DNA of 64,000 nucleotides from Aurantimonas endophytica (GTDB taxonomy: Bacteria > Pseudomonadota > Alphaproteobacteria > Rhizobiales > Rhizobiaceae). Shown here one piece after another: positions 39,735 to 48,768 of this stretch (within the stretch, counting starts at the first letter, position 1; each line of letters opens with the position of its first letter). The position numbers and the translations under genes are program-made. The notes beneath the pieces were generated by a model. The model had not been told where the DNA came from. It saw only the letters and a list, made by a program, of their open reading frames with translations, and ran no database searches. The stretch spans positions 310,001 through 374,000 of the forward strand of contig NZ_JACIEM010000002.1 of NCBI RefSeq assembly GCF_014196845.1, given 5' to 3'.

Positions 39735-40652
39735 TCAGCCGGTCTCGCGATCGCCGCCGCCGTAACGGCGGAAGATCGCCATCATCTGCTGCGCGTAGTC
39801 GTCCTGAAGCTGCTCGCCGGCCTTGACCGGATCGTCGGGTACTGGCTTGCCCGCCCGCGCGGCGCCGGCATCGGGGCTGCTCTCTGCCGCCTCGTCCTGC
39901 GGGGTCTCGGCAGGGGTCATGCCGCGCAGGAAGCCGCCCATCATCGCCTCGAAGGGAAGAAAGGCGGCGAGAGGATCGGCCGGCGGGGCGGTCGGCTCGG
40001 CGCTCGGCTGCGCCGGGGCCGCCGCGCCGGTGGGCGGCAGCCACGGCATCTCGCCCTTCAGCGCATTGCCGAACAGATTGCTCAGATATTCCGACCCCGT
40101 TGCCTGTGCGGGGTGGCGGCCGTCACCGGCATCTGACGGCCGGCCGAGTGCCTCCATCGCATTCGCCCCGCGGCGCATCATCTCGGCCATGGCGGCGGAA
40201 TAGTTGCCCTCAGCCAGACCTTTGGGCTGGTTGCGCGCGGCGTTGACCATCATCGTCTGGACCATGGTCTGCATGGTCAGGATCGACAGATTGCGCATCA
40301 GGGCCTCGACCGTATCGGGGGCGACGCCGCTGGCCATCGAGACCTGGCGCGACACCGCGGCGGCCAGATCCCCCGAACCGAACAGTGCGGCGGCGAGGTC
40401 GCGTGCGGCCTGCGTCTGCGCCAGCGCCGGATCGGTCAGGCCGTTGGCGTTCCAGAATGGGCGAAAGTGATGCGAGAGGCTGGCCCAGGCGGCCGGATCG
40501 AGCATCGCGCGCTGCAGCGCCAGCGTGAAGGCGGGGGCGAGCGCATCGGCCGTCTTGCGCATCTCCTGCTGCGACAGCTTGAACGAGTCGGCAAGGCGAA
40601 AGGCGGCAAGGCCGGAATCGCCCGCAGTCAGCCAGTCGAAGAAGTCGGTCAT
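39735..40652 (-). CDS. Conserved hypothetical protein, DUF937-like
   Basis: A 305-residue soluble protein. The N-terminus (MTDFFDWLTAGDSGLAAFRLADSFKLSQQEMRKTADALAPAFTLALQ) and the repeated helical Met-rich pattern resemble DUF937 proteins of alphaproteobacteria. The last about 100 residues are Pro/Ala-rich with a conserved-looking end (LQDDYAQQMMAIFRRYGGG). No enzymatic motif. The ATG at 40650-40652 is chosen because the open frame upstream has no family likeness. DUF937 assignment is tentative. Confidence 0.65.
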   Translation of the reverse strand: MTDFFDWLTAGDSGLAAFRLADSFKLSQQEMRKTADALAPAFTLALQRAMLDPAAWASLSHHFRPFWNANGLTDPALAQTQAARDLAAALFGSGDLAAAVSRQVSMASGVAPDTVEALMRNLSILTMQTMVQTMMVNAARNQPKGLAEGNYSAAMAEMMRRGANAMEALGRPSDAGDGRHPAQATGSEYLSNLFGNALKGEMPWLPPTGAAAPAQPSAEPTAPPADPLAAFLPFEAMMGGFLRGMTPAETPQDEAAESSPDAGAARAGKPVPDDPVKAGEQLQDDYAQQMMAIFRRYGGGDRETG

Positions 40653-40806
40653 TGCGATCCCGGTTCGCAGCGTGCCTCGGCGCGACCGCCGAACGATGCC
40701 CAAACATGCAGATGGTGCGCCAACGGCGCCAGCCAAGCATGAATCGGTCGCGCACGCATCTATTTCCCGCCAGTGGGATGCAGTGATCGCCGTCCGACGC
40801 CGGATC

Positions 40807-42180
40807 TCAGTAGGTGAGATGCTTGAAAACCCGCTCCATCGACCGGTCCCACTGCTCCTCGTAGAGCCGGACCAACTCCTCGCCGGAGGTCGTGCCGCGG
40901 GCGACGACCTCCTCCAGCGGCGCCAGGAAATGGCTTTCGTCGTTGCCTTCCTCGTTGCGCCGGTTGCGGGCGACGAGGCCCTGGCGTGCCAGCCGGACGG
41001 TCTCGCGGGCAAGGTCGAGGACGGTGCTGTCCCGGAACGGCGTGCGGAAGCCGCTTCGCGGCACTTCAGCGCGCATCGCTGAGACTTCCTCGAAGGTCCA
41101 GTCGCGGGTGAATTCGTCGACGGCCTGAAGGGTCGGACCGTCGTAGAGCAGCCCGACCCAGTAGGCCGGCAGCGCGCAGATCCGCCGCCACGGACCGCCA
41201 TCGGCGCCGCGCATCTCGATGAAGGTCTTCAGCCGCACGTCCGGGAACAGCGTCGAGAGATGGTTGGTCCAGTCGCCGAGTTGCGGCTCGGGATCGTCGA
41301 TCCGGCCCTTCAGGGCGCCGTCCATGAACTGGCGGAAGGTGACGTCGGTGGTGTCGTGGTAGCGGCCGTGGCGGGTGACGAAATACATCGGCACGTCGAG
41401 TGCCCACTCGACATAGTCGCGATAGGTGAAGTCCGGCTTGAACACGAAGGGCAGGAGGCCGGCGCGCTGGTTGTCGACGTCCGACCAGACATCGGAGCGC
41501 CACGAACAGAGACCGTTGGGCTTGCCCTCGGTGAAGGGCGAATTGGCGAACAGCGCCGATGCCACCGGCTGCAGGCGCATGCCGACCTGCATCTTGCGGC
41601 GCATGTCGGCCTCGTCGGCAAAGTCGAGATTGACCTGGATCGTCGCGGTCCGCAGCATCATGTCGAGGCCGCGCGTGCCGACCTTCGGCATGTAGTTCCG
41701 CATGATCGCATAGCGCGATTTCGGCATGATCGGCGTCTCGGCGAGCGTCCAGGTCGGCGAGGAGCCGATGCCGAGGAAGCCGATGCCGAGATCCTTGGCG
41801 ACGGCGCGCACTTCGGCGAGATGCGCGTTGGATTCGCGGCAGGTCGCGTGGATCGTCTCCAGCGGCGCGCCGGAGAGCTCGAACTGGCCGCCCGGCTCTA
41901 GCGAGATCGCGCCCTGGCCGTTGCTGCCGTAGAGCCCGATGATCTTGCCGTCGTCGACGATGGCTTCCCAACCGGACAGCGCCTTCATGCGCTCCAGGAG
42001 CGCCGCGATGCCGCGCTCGCCCTCGTAGGGCACGGGAGAGAGGTCCTCGGTGTAATAGCCGAACTTCTCGTGCTCGGTGCCGATCCGGAACGCGCTCTCG
42101 GGCTTCTCGCCGGACTTCAGATGCGCCGTCAGGTCCTCGACCGAGGAGACCGGCGTCAGATCGGTGGTGTCGCGCGCCAT
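40807..42180 (-). CDS. gshA: Glutamate--cysteine ligase, plant/alphaproteobacterial type
   Basis: A 457-residue ligase that makes gamma-glutamylcysteine from Glu, Cys and ATP, the first step of glutathione synthesis. It belongs to the group shared by plants and alphaproteobacteria. Family segments: RIGTEHEKFGYY near residue 32, SLEPGGQFELSGAPLETIHAT, GIGSSPTWTLAETPIMPKSRYAIM and MTYFVTRHG-like MYFVTRHGRYHD. The ATG at 42178-42180 has AAGGA six bases upstream. gshB is not in the window; rsmE lies upstream on the same strand, as in many Rhizobiales. Confidence 0.95.
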   Translation of the reverse strand: MARDTTDLTPVSSVEDLTAHLKSGEKPESAFRIGTEHEKFGYYTEDLSPVPYEGERGIAALLERMKALSGWEAIVDDGKIIGLYGSNGQGAISLEPGGQFELSGAPLETIHATCRESNAHLAEVRAVAKDLGIGFLGIGSSPTWTLAETPIMPKSRYAIMRNYMPKVGTRGLDMMLRTATIQVNLDFADEADMRRKMQVGMRLQPVASALFANSPFTEGKPNGLCSWRSDVWSDVDNQRAGLLPFVFKPDFTYRDYVEWALDVPMYFVTRHGRYHDTTDVTFRQFMDGALKGRIDDPEPQLGDWTNHLSTLFPDVRLKTFIEMRGADGGPWRRICALPAYWVGLLYDGPTLQAVDEFTRDWTFEEVSAMRAEVPRSGFRTPFRDSTVLDLARETVRLARQGLVARNRRNEEGNDESHFLAPLEEVVARGTTSGEELVRLYEEQWDRSMERVFKHLTY

Positions 42181-42312
42181 GGCATTCCTTTTCCTTCGGT
42201 CGATATCCGGCGCGGATCTCTAGAAGACCCGGGCGGAGCCGCAACGGGTTGCCCAATGACGCGTGCGAACGCAAGAGGCTTTGCCGTTGACGGTGCGGCC
42301 TCTATCGAAGCC

Positions 42313-43059
42313 TCAGCCCTCGCGCCAGTCCCCGACCGCCGCTTGCAGGACGGCGAGCGCTGCGACGGCAGCCGTGTCGGCCCGCAGAATCCGCGGCCCG
42401 AGCGACATCACCGTGACGAAGGGCAGGGCGCGCAATGAGGCCCGCTCGTCCTGCGAAAACCCGCCTTCCGGGCCGACGAGCAGGGCCAGCCTACCGGGCG
42501 GCATCGACCGCAGCGTCTCGATGGGGCTTTCTGCCTCCTCGCGTTCGTCGCAGAAGATCAGATGCCGGGCAGGGTCCCAGCCGGCTAGCAGCGTGCCGAA
42601 CCCGATCGGCTCCCGGCAGTCGGGGATGGACAGGATGCCGCACTGCTCTGCGGCTTCGACGGCGTTGGCGCGCATCCGGTCGATATTGATGCGCGAGGCC
42701 TGGACGTGCTGCGTCATCACCGGCTGCAGCGTGCCGGCACCCATCTCCACCGCCTTCTGCACCATGTAGTCGAGGCGGGCATGCTTCAGCGGCGCGAAGA
42801 GATAGAGAAGGTCCGGTGCGGGGATCTGGTCCCGGGTCCGCGCGAGCGGAACGAGGTCGAGCTTCTTCTTTGCCGGCTTCCGAAGTTCGCAACGCCATTC
42901 GCCGTCGCGCCCGTTGAAGGCGAGGACTGTGTCGCTTTCACCGAGCCGCAGCACGTTGAGAAGGTAGTTGGCCTGCACGGCAGTCGCCGCGATGGCTTCG
43001 GCATCGGCGAGATCGGACTCCACGTAGAGTCGCGGGCTCTTGAAGTCGTGGCTTGGCAT
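42313..43059 (-). CDS. rsmE: 16S rRNA (uracil-1498-N3)-methyltransferase
   Basis: A 248-residue SPOUT-class methyltransferase that methylates N3 of U1498 in 16S rRNA. An N-terminal PUA-like part (RLYVESDLADAEAIAATAVQANYLLNVLRLGESDTVLAFNG) precedes the trefoil-knot domain with LLVGPEGGFSQDERA and SLGPRILRADTAAVAAL, the S-adenosylmethionine-binding knot. The ATG at 43057-43059 has GGGGA upstream. It lies 132 bases upstream of gshA. Confidence 0.95.
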   Translation of the reverse strand: MPSHDFKSPRLYVESDLADAEAIAATAVQANYLLNVLRLGESDTVLAFNGRDGEWRCELRKPAKKKLDLVPLARTRDQIPAPDLLYLFAPLKHARLDYMVQKAVEMGAGTLQPVMTQHVQASRINIDRMRANAVEAAEQCGILSIPDCREPIGFGTLLAGWDPARHLIFCDEREEAESPIETLRSMPPGRLALLVGPEGGFSQDERASLRALPFVTVMSLGPRILRADTAAVAALAVLQAAVGDWREG

Positions 43060-43174
43060 TTCGGTCCCCGCTGCTGCACACCCCTCATGCCGGAACTCGC
43101 CGGACGGGTCGAGGGGACAACTGCGGAGGGAGCCAATGGCGGGAATTCGGCTAGCCGGAAGCCCAAGTGGAGTT

Positions 43175-43210
43175 CAGGTCCCGACAACAGCATACCCGCA
43201 TCGGGACCTG
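43175..43210. other. 10-bp perfect inverted repeat upstream of rsmE
   Basis: CAGGTCCCGA at 43175-43184 and TCGGGACCTG at 43201-43210, with a 16-nt loop. It lies between the stop of the small acidic protein gene and the rsmE start. No T-run follows on either strand, so a regulatory dyad or RNA hairpin is as likely as a terminator. Confidence 0.5.
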
Positions 43211-43254
43211 TAAAGGGCAGGGTCAGCCGGAGAGCTCCCGGCGATAGGCGACGT

Positions 43255-43482
43255 TCAGATCGGGCCGTCAATGCGGCTTGGCGAGATCGGGTCGGAAGCC
43301 GGAAACGTCTCGTCCAGCGCCTCGTCGAGTTCTTCCTCGTCCGTCATCAGCCCTTCCTCGATGTCCTCCGCAGAGCGCTCGTCCGTATCGGGGGTCTCGC
43401 GCTCGACGCCTTTGTCGACGCCTTCCTGCGAACGGTCCCGGGGACCGGTGCCTGCCATGACCTGTTGCTGATGCGTCGTCAT
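43255..43482 (-). CDS. Small acidic conserved hypothetical protein
   Basis: A 75-residue, strongly acidic, probably disordered protein. The C-terminal motif DEALDETFPASDPISPSR recurs in small proteins of alphaproteobacteria and is the best evidence of a real gene. AGGAG sits eight bases before the ATG at 43480-43482. No known function. Confidence 0.72.
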   Translation of the reverse strand: MTTHQQQVMAGTGPRDRSQEGVDKGVERETPDTDERSAEDIEEGLMTDEEELDEALDETFPASDPISPSRIDGPI

Positions 43483-43555
43483 CGTATTCACTCCTGTGTG
43501 TCGCCGAATGAACGGTACGCGCGGTCCGACGTTCCGTACGGGCCTCTGGATCTTC

Positions 43556-44242
43556 TCAGGACAGCGCCGGACGCCGTGCAAAGGCTGCCGCGATCCCGGC
43601 GCCGATCAGGAAGGTGCCGCCCAGCCGGTTCAGGGAACGCAGGAAGCGCTTCTGGCGCACGAGACGGCGGGCCCGGCCGGCGATCAGCACGTAAAAGAGC
43701 GCGTTGAGAATGCCCAGCACGACGAACACGGCGACGAGAACCACCGCCTGCGGACCATAGGCTTTGCCAGGATCGAGGAATTGCGGCACGAAGGCCACGA
43801 AGAAGACGATGCCCTTCGGATTGAACAGCGTCACCAGGAACGCGTCGCGGAAGACCCGCGCCGAAAGCCTCTTGGCAGGCGGGAGATCTCCGGCTTCGTC
43901 ATTCGTCGAGAGTGAGGTGGGTGATCGCCACATGCGCATGCCGATCCAGACGAGATAGGCGGCGCCGGCCCATTTCAGCACCATGAAGGCGGTGGCGGAG
44001 GCCGAGAGAAGGACGCCCACACCAGCCAGCGACAGGCCGGCGGCGAGGAGATCGCCGAGGCCGACACCGGCAATGCTGGCGAGCGCCACCGATCGCCCAT
44101 GGGCCAGCGCCTGGCCGACGACCATCACGATGGTGGGCCCCGGGATCGCCAGCACGATCAGCGAGGCGAGCGCGAAGGCTGCGAGGGTGGCGGGTTCGAC
44201 GGGTATGGTGACGGCTCCCTGAGGACTGCGACAGCAATCCAC
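43556..44242 (-). CDS. LysE/RhtB family amino acid exporter
   Basis: A 228-residue membrane protein with six predicted helices of the LysE/RhtB translocator family. Signatures are VLAIPGPTIVMVVGQALAHGR in helix 1, WAGAAYLVWIGMRMWR, and FLVTLFNPKGIVFFVAFVPQF. It exports amino acids or related small molecules; substrate unknown. The start shown is a GTG at 44240-44242 with only a weak ribosome site; no better in-frame start precedes helix 1. Confidence 0.87.
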   Translation of the reverse strand: MDCCRSPQGAVTIPVEPATLAAFALASLIVLAIPGPTIVMVVGQALAHGRSVALASIAGVGLGDLLAAGLSLAGVGVLLSASATAFMVLKWAGAAYLVWIGMRMWRSPTSLSTNDEAGDLPPAKRLSARVFRDAFLVTLFNPKGIVFFVAFVPQFLDPGKAYGPQAVVLVAVFVVLGILNALFYVLIAGRARRLVRQKRFLRSLNRLGGTFLIGAGIAAAFARRPALS

Positions 44243-44276
44243 CGGCGTCGCCCCCGGTCAAGACACGTCGGCTCCT

Positions 44277-44951
44277 TCAGCCGACGATGATGATGTGCAG
44301 GGCCCGGGGCCCGTGTGCGCCGAGCAGCAGCACCTGCTCGATGTCGCCGGAGCGAGACGGCCCGGTGATGAAGTTCACCGACCGGGGCATCCTGCCCTCG
44401 CCGTAGCGCTGGCGCAGCGCCGGGAACAGCGCCTCCATGTCGCCCTCGATGTCGGCGGCCCGGATCACCACGATGTGGTTCTCCGGCAGGAAGTTCAGGC
44501 TGGTGGGGTTCTCCTGTCCCGAGACGAGGCAGAGCGTGCCGGTCTCGGCGATCGCCGCCTCGGCATGCGACAGCGCGTTGAGGTCGTTGCCGTCGCTGGC
44601 GCCGCGGCGGATCGTCAGCGCCGTCGCCTCGAAATCCGCGCCGGCGATGCGCGGGTCCTCGCAGAGCCGCAGGTCGGCAGGGAAGTTGTTCTCTCGCAAC
44701 CAGCGCGAGACTTCCGCGGGGAGCTCGCCATAGCCGCCGATCCGCGCCGTCGTGGCGTGGACCTTCTCGGCCATGGCGATGAACAGCGCCACCTGCTCGT
44801 CGTGCGGCAATTGTCCGCGCCGGGGCACGACGCCCGGCGCCTTGCCGGCGAGCCGCGCATCGACGATCCGCTGGCGTTCGGGATCGTGCGGCCGGCCGCC
44901 ATTGGCGCGGCGGATGCGGCCGAGGATCGCGTCGCGGGTCGAGGCGCTCAA
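44277..44951 (-). CDS. lutC: Lactate utilization protein C (LUD domain)
   Basis: A 224-residue LUD-domain protein, the third subunit of the LutABC iron-sulphur L-lactate oxidase. Features: N-terminal helix STRDAILGRIRRA, AIAETGTLCLVSGQENPTSLNFLPENHIVVI, and a C-terminal SRSGDIEQVLLLGAHGPRALHIIIV typical of LutC. The start is a TTG at 44949-44951 overlapping the lutB stop as TTGA, with GGAG seven bases upstream. An ATG-only caller would miss or mis-start this gene. Confidence 0.88.
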   Translation of the reverse strand: MSASTRDAILGRIRRANGGRPHDPERQRIVDARLAGKAPGVVPRRGQLPHDEQVALFIAMAEKVHATTARIGGYGELPAEVSRWLRENNFPADLRLCEDPRIAGADFEATALTIRRGASDGNDLNALSHAEAAIAETGTLCLVSGQENPTSLNFLPENHIVVIRAADIEGDMEALFPALRQRYGEGRMPRSVNFITGPSRSGDIEQVLLLGAHGPRALHIIIVG

Positions 44952-46375
44952 TGTTTGGCTCCGTTCGTGCGCGCGGCGTATTGCTGCATGAAGGTCTTGC
45001 CCTCCGGGGCCGGCAGGTCGCGCCATTTCGTCCAGCCGCCGGCGAGCGGCAGCGAGGCGAAGCGGCGCTTCGATCCGCCGGCGCGGTTCAGGAGCGGCAT
45101 GGCGATGGAGACTGCCGCCCGGTAGAGCTTCGGATGCCGCGCGAAGAACGCCCAGACGCGGAGCCCGGCGCGCTGCGTCGTCGGCTGCAGATGGCTCTCG
45201 AACTCCTTCTCGCGCCAGTGCCGCATCATCTTCGGCAGCGGGATGCGCATCGGGCAGACGCTCTCGCAACGGCCGCAGAAGGTCGAGGCGTTCGGCAGGT
45301 GCCCGGCCTTCTCGACGCCGATCAGCGACGGCGTGAGCACCGCGCCCATCGGCCCCGGATAGACCCAGCCGTAGGAATGGCCGCCGACCGCATGATACAC
45401 CGGGCAGTGGTTCATGCAGGCGCCGCAGCGGATGCAGCGCAGCATGTCCTCGAACTCCGTGCCGAGCATGTTGGAGCGGCCGTTGTCGATCAGGATGACG
45501 TGGTACTCGTCGGGCCCGTCCGGATCTTCCGGGCGCTTCGGCCCGGTCGACAGCGTCGTGTAGACGCTCATGTCCTGACCGGTGGCCGAACGGGCGAGGA
45601 TCCGCAGGATCTGCGCCATGTCCTCCAGGGTCGGCACCAGCTTCTCGATCGAGGCGAGGACCACGTGGCACTTGCCGAGCAGCTGGGTGAGGTCGCCATT
45701 GCCCTCGTTGGTGACGATCACCGAGGAGCCGGTTTCGGCGATCAGGAAGTTGGCGCCGGTGACGCCGATATCGGCCTCACCGTATTTCTGGCGCAGAATC
45801 TGCCGCGCCTCGCCGAGCAGCATCTCCGGCTCGACCAGGCTGCGCATCGGGTCGAGATCGACGTGGACCCGGCGGAAATCGGCCTCCACCTGGTCGCGGT
45901 TGACGTGCACGGCCGGCGCGATGATGTGGCTCGGGTGCTCGCCGCGCAGCTGGATGATGTATTCGCCGAGATCGGTCTCGATCGGGACGATGCCGTTCTT
46001 CTCGAGGAAGGCGTTGAGCCCGATCTCCTCGGAGATCATCGTCTTGCCCTTGGTGACGGTCTTCGCCTTCCGGCGCCGGGCGATGTCGAGGAAGATCTGG
46101 TTGGCGTGGTCGGCATCCTCGGCGAAATGCACGATGCCGCCGCTGGCCTGCACCTTGGCGACATAGGCCTCGATATAGAGGTCGAGATGCTTCAGCGTGT
46201 GGTTCTTGATGGCCACCGCATTGTCGCGCAGCGCATCGAACTCCGGCAGCGCGTCGACCGCCTTCTGCCTTTTGTCGATGAAGCCGCGCTCGACATTGCC
46301 GAGCGCCCGCTGCAGGTCGACATCGGCGAGCGCCTTGACGGAATTGGCCTTGAACGTCTGTGAGGTGATCTGCAT
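44948..46375 (-). CDS. lutB: Lactate utilization iron-sulphur protein B
   Basis: A 475-residue subunit of the LutABC lactate oxidase. The N-terminal LUD-like part contains KTVTKGKTMISEEIGLN. The ferredoxin-like 4Fe-4S ligands are CIRCGACMNHCPVYH and CGRCESVCPMRIP. It passes electrons from lactate oxidation with LutA, encoded 95 bases upstream, and LutC, overlapping downstream. The ATG at 46373-46375 begins MQITSQTFKANS, a usual LutB start. Confidence 0.93.
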   Translation of the reverse strand: MQITSQTFKANSVKALADVDLQRALGNVERGFIDKRQKAVDALPEFDALRDNAVAIKNHTLKHLDLYIEAYVAKVQASGGIVHFAEDADHANQIFLDIARRRKAKTVTKGKTMISEEIGLNAFLEKNGIVPIETDLGEYIIQLRGEHPSHIIAPAVHVNRDQVEADFRRVHVDLDPMRSLVEPEMLLGEARQILRQKYGEADIGVTGANFLIAETGSSVIVTNEGNGDLTQLLGKCHVVLASIEKLVPTLEDMAQILRILARSATGQDMSVYTTLSTGPKRPEDPDGPDEYHVILIDNGRSNMLGTEFEDMLRCIRCGACMNHCPVYHAVGGHSYGWVYPGPMGAVLTPSLIGVEKAGHLPNASTFCGRCESVCPMRIPLPKMMRHWREKEFESHLQPTTQRAGLRVWAFFARHPKLYRAAVSIAMPLLNRAGGSKRRFASLPLAGGWTKWRDLPAPEGKTFMQQYAARTNGAKH

Positions 46376-46470
46376 CGGGCGGGCCTATTCGAAAGCGTGG
46401 TCGCGGCGCGGCGTCATCGGTCAGCGACGGCCGGCGGCGAAGGAGAGCGGAGCCGTTGCGGAGCGGTCGC

Positions 46471-47253
46471 TCACAGCTTGCCGCCGATCGGCGGCGCGTC
46501 GGTCATTCCCGCCAGCACCTCCGCGACGTGCCGGACCTCGACGGCAATGCCCTCGCGCTTCAGCTTGCCGTCCATGTTCATCAGGCAGCCGAGGTCGCCG
46601 GCCAGCAGCATGTCGGCGCCGCTCATCCCGACATTGCGGGCCTTCTTGGTGACGATGGCGTTGGAGATGTCGGGATATTTCACGCAGAACGTCCCGCCGA
46701 AACCGCAGCAGACTTCGGCATCCTTGAGTTCGGCAAGCGCCAGCCCGTCGACGCTCTCCAGCAGCATGCGCGGCTGCCGCTTGATGCCGAGCTCGCGAAG
46801 GCCGGAGCAGGAATCGTGGTAGGTCGCGGTGCCCGAGACCTGCGCGGTGACTGTCGTCATGCCGCGAACGTCAGTAAGGAAACTGACCAGTTCGTGGACC
46901 TTGTCGGAGAAGGCGGCGACGCGCGTCTCCCAGGCCGGATCACCAGCGAAGAGCTCCGGATAATGCTTCTTCAGCATGGCGGCGCACGAGCCCGACGGGG
47001 CGACGACATAGTCGAATCCCTCGAACGCCGCGATCACCTGCTCGGCGATGGCGCGTGTGTCGGCCCGGTCGCCGGAATTGTAGGTCGGCTGGCCGCAGCA
47101 GGTCTGGGCCGCAGGCACGCTCACCGTACAGCCGGCTTCCTCGAGAAGCTTGATGGCGGCAAAGCCGACGCTCGGCCGGAAGAGATCGACGAGGCATGTG
47201 ACGAACAGCGCGACGCGGGGCTGCCCGGCATGGGAAACGGCATTCACGTTCAA
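46471..47253 (-). CDS. lutA: Lactate utilization Fe-S protein A (CCG domain)
   Basis: A 260-residue protein with two cysteine-rich CCG domains: QTCCGQPTYNSG with SGSCAAMLKKHYP in the first half, and HDSCSGLRELG with EVCCGFGGTFCVKYP in the second. These bind Fe-S clusters and serve in the LutABC L-lactate oxidase. The start is a TTG at 47251-47253 with GGGAG seven bases upstream. First gene of lutABC; divergent to a DUF3422 gene. Confidence 0.92.
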   Translation of the reverse strand: MNVNAVSHAGQPRVALFVTCLVDLFRPSVGFAAIKLLEEAGCTVSVPAAQTCCGQPTYNSGDRADTRAIAEQVIAAFEGFDYVVAPSGSCAAMLKKHYPELFAGDPAWETRVAAFSDKVHELVSFLTDVRGMTTVTAQVSGTATYHDSCSGLRELGIKRQPRMLLESVDGLALAELKDAEVCCGFGGTFCVKYPDISNAIVTKKARNVGMSGADMLLAGDLGCLMNMDGKLKREGIAVEVRHVAEVLAGMTDAPPIGGKL

Positions 47254-47390
47254 GGGCTTCTCCCTGGCGAGGTCCGATCCCCGCTTATGTCAGGCCGCTG
47301 TTCTGAGCCGGTTTTGCGGCGGGTGCAAATCAGTCTTGGTATCCGCCCCCGCCATCGGCTAGCAAGAGCGGCACGGCAAGGGGACTGAAG

Positions 47391-48692
47391 ATGAGCGGGA
47401 TCACATTGCGCAAGGCCTCGTTCGACCGTTTCCCCGCCGATCCGCGCCGTGCGGCCGTGCTGGGCGAACTGCACGCCCGGCCGTTTCCGCTGATCAAGCC
47501 GCCGCGGGTCCTGGTTGTCCTCGCCTTCATGATCGAGGACCACGGCCAATCGGACCTCGCGGTGCTTTCGGATCTGTCGACGCGTCAGGGCGTGCCGCCG
47601 CCGGCCGCCGGTGCGCGAACCCATTCCTTCGCCTTTGGCAAGGGTAAGCTGCGCTGGGAACGCCATACCGAATTCTCCACCTATTCATGGGACGGGCCGC
47701 CGCCCGAGGGCTTCGGCGACGCGGTCGGCGGCCACCCGTTCGGCTCCGAGTTCCGGGCGCCGGGTCTGTTCATCGCCGGCGTCCGCATCGAGCTGCGACC
47801 GGACGACGCGGCAGGGCAGGCGGCGCTGGAGAGCTTCGACAAGACCAGCTTCTGCTTCTCGACAATGGAAGGCGGGCTTGCCCGCGCCGCCACCGATTTT
47901 CGGCAGGACGGCGACGGATTGACGCGGATGCTGGTGCTCGCCGACGATCTGCCGGCGCCGCGGGCCGGTGCGCTGGCCATGCGCCTCGTCGAGATCGAGA
48001 TCTACCGTACGCTGGCGCTGCTCGGCCTGCCGCTCGCCCAGTCGGTCGGACCGGCCATCCAGGCCCTCGAGGGCCAGCTGATGACGATCACCGAGGAGAT
48101 GACGAGCGGCACCGAGGACAGCCGCAACCTGCTTCAGGAGATCACGCTCGCTGCCGCCCAGGTCGAGGCGTCCGCCGCCTCGGTGCTCTATCGCTTCGGT
48201 GCCAGCCGCGCCTATGACGAAATCGTGCGCGAGCGGCTGGGCGCTGTCGGCGAGCAGCCGATCGTGGGCCAGGAAAGCTGGAGCGCCTTCCTGAAGCGGC
48301 GCATGGGTCCGGCGATGCGCACCTGCCGCGCCATCGAGGAGCGACAGGCGGGCCTTTCGGAGAAGCTGAGCCGCGCCGCGAATCTGCTGCGCACCCGCAT
48401 CGACGTCGAGCTGGAGCACCAGAATCGCGACCTCCTGTCTTCGATGGACCGGCGGGCGCGGCTGCAATTGCGGCTGCAGCAGACCGTCGAGGGCCTCTCC
48501 GTCGCCGCCATCGGCTACTACGTCGTCAGCCTATTCGGCTACATCGCCAAGGCTATCGAGCACGAGGGCTCGCCGGTTTCGGCGACGGTCATGACGGCCC
48601 TGTTCGTGCCCGTTGCGCTCCTCGTCGTCTGGCTCGTCGTGCGGCGGCTGCGCATTACCCACATGAAGGGCAGCGGCGAAGACGGGCACTGA
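47391..48692 (+). CDS. DUF3422 membrane protein
   Basis: A 433-residue protein of the DUF3422 family. The N-terminal region (RRAAVLGELHARPFPLIKPPRVLVVLAFM) is the family signature. A cytosolic helical middle follows, and two C-terminal membrane segments (VAAIGYYVVSLFGYIAKAI and VSATVMTALFVPVALLVVWLVV) anchor it. The arrangement recalls CorA-like or RMD1-type proteins, but no biochemical role is established. Sits between lutABC and glcDEF. Confidence 0.85.
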   Translation: MSGITLRKASFDRFPADPRRAAVLGELHARPFPLIKPPRVLVVLAFMIEDHGQSDLAVLSDLSTRQGVPPPAAGARTHSFAFGKGKLRWERHTEFSTYSWDGPPPEGFGDAVGGHPFGSEFRAPGLFIAGVRIELRPDDAAGQAALESFDKTSFCFSTMEGGLARAATDFRQDGDGLTRMLVLADDLPAPRAGALAMRLVEIEIYRTLALLGLPLAQSVGPAIQALEGQLMTITEEMTSGTEDSRNLLQEITLAAAQVEASAASVLYRFGASRAYDEIVRERLGAVGEQPIVGQESWSAFLKRRMGPAMRTCRAIEERQAGLSEKLSRAANLLRTRIDVELEHQNRDLLSSMDRRARLQLRLQQTVEGLSVAAIGYYVVSLFGYIAKAIEHEGSPVSATVMTALFVPVALLVVWLVVRRLRITHMKGSGEDGH

Positions 48693-48768
48693 TGCCGCAC
48701 GCCGGGATGCAGTGTGTGGACGCGGCCGGGCCGGACGCCTAGTTTCGAAGCGAACCGGGAGTGAGACA

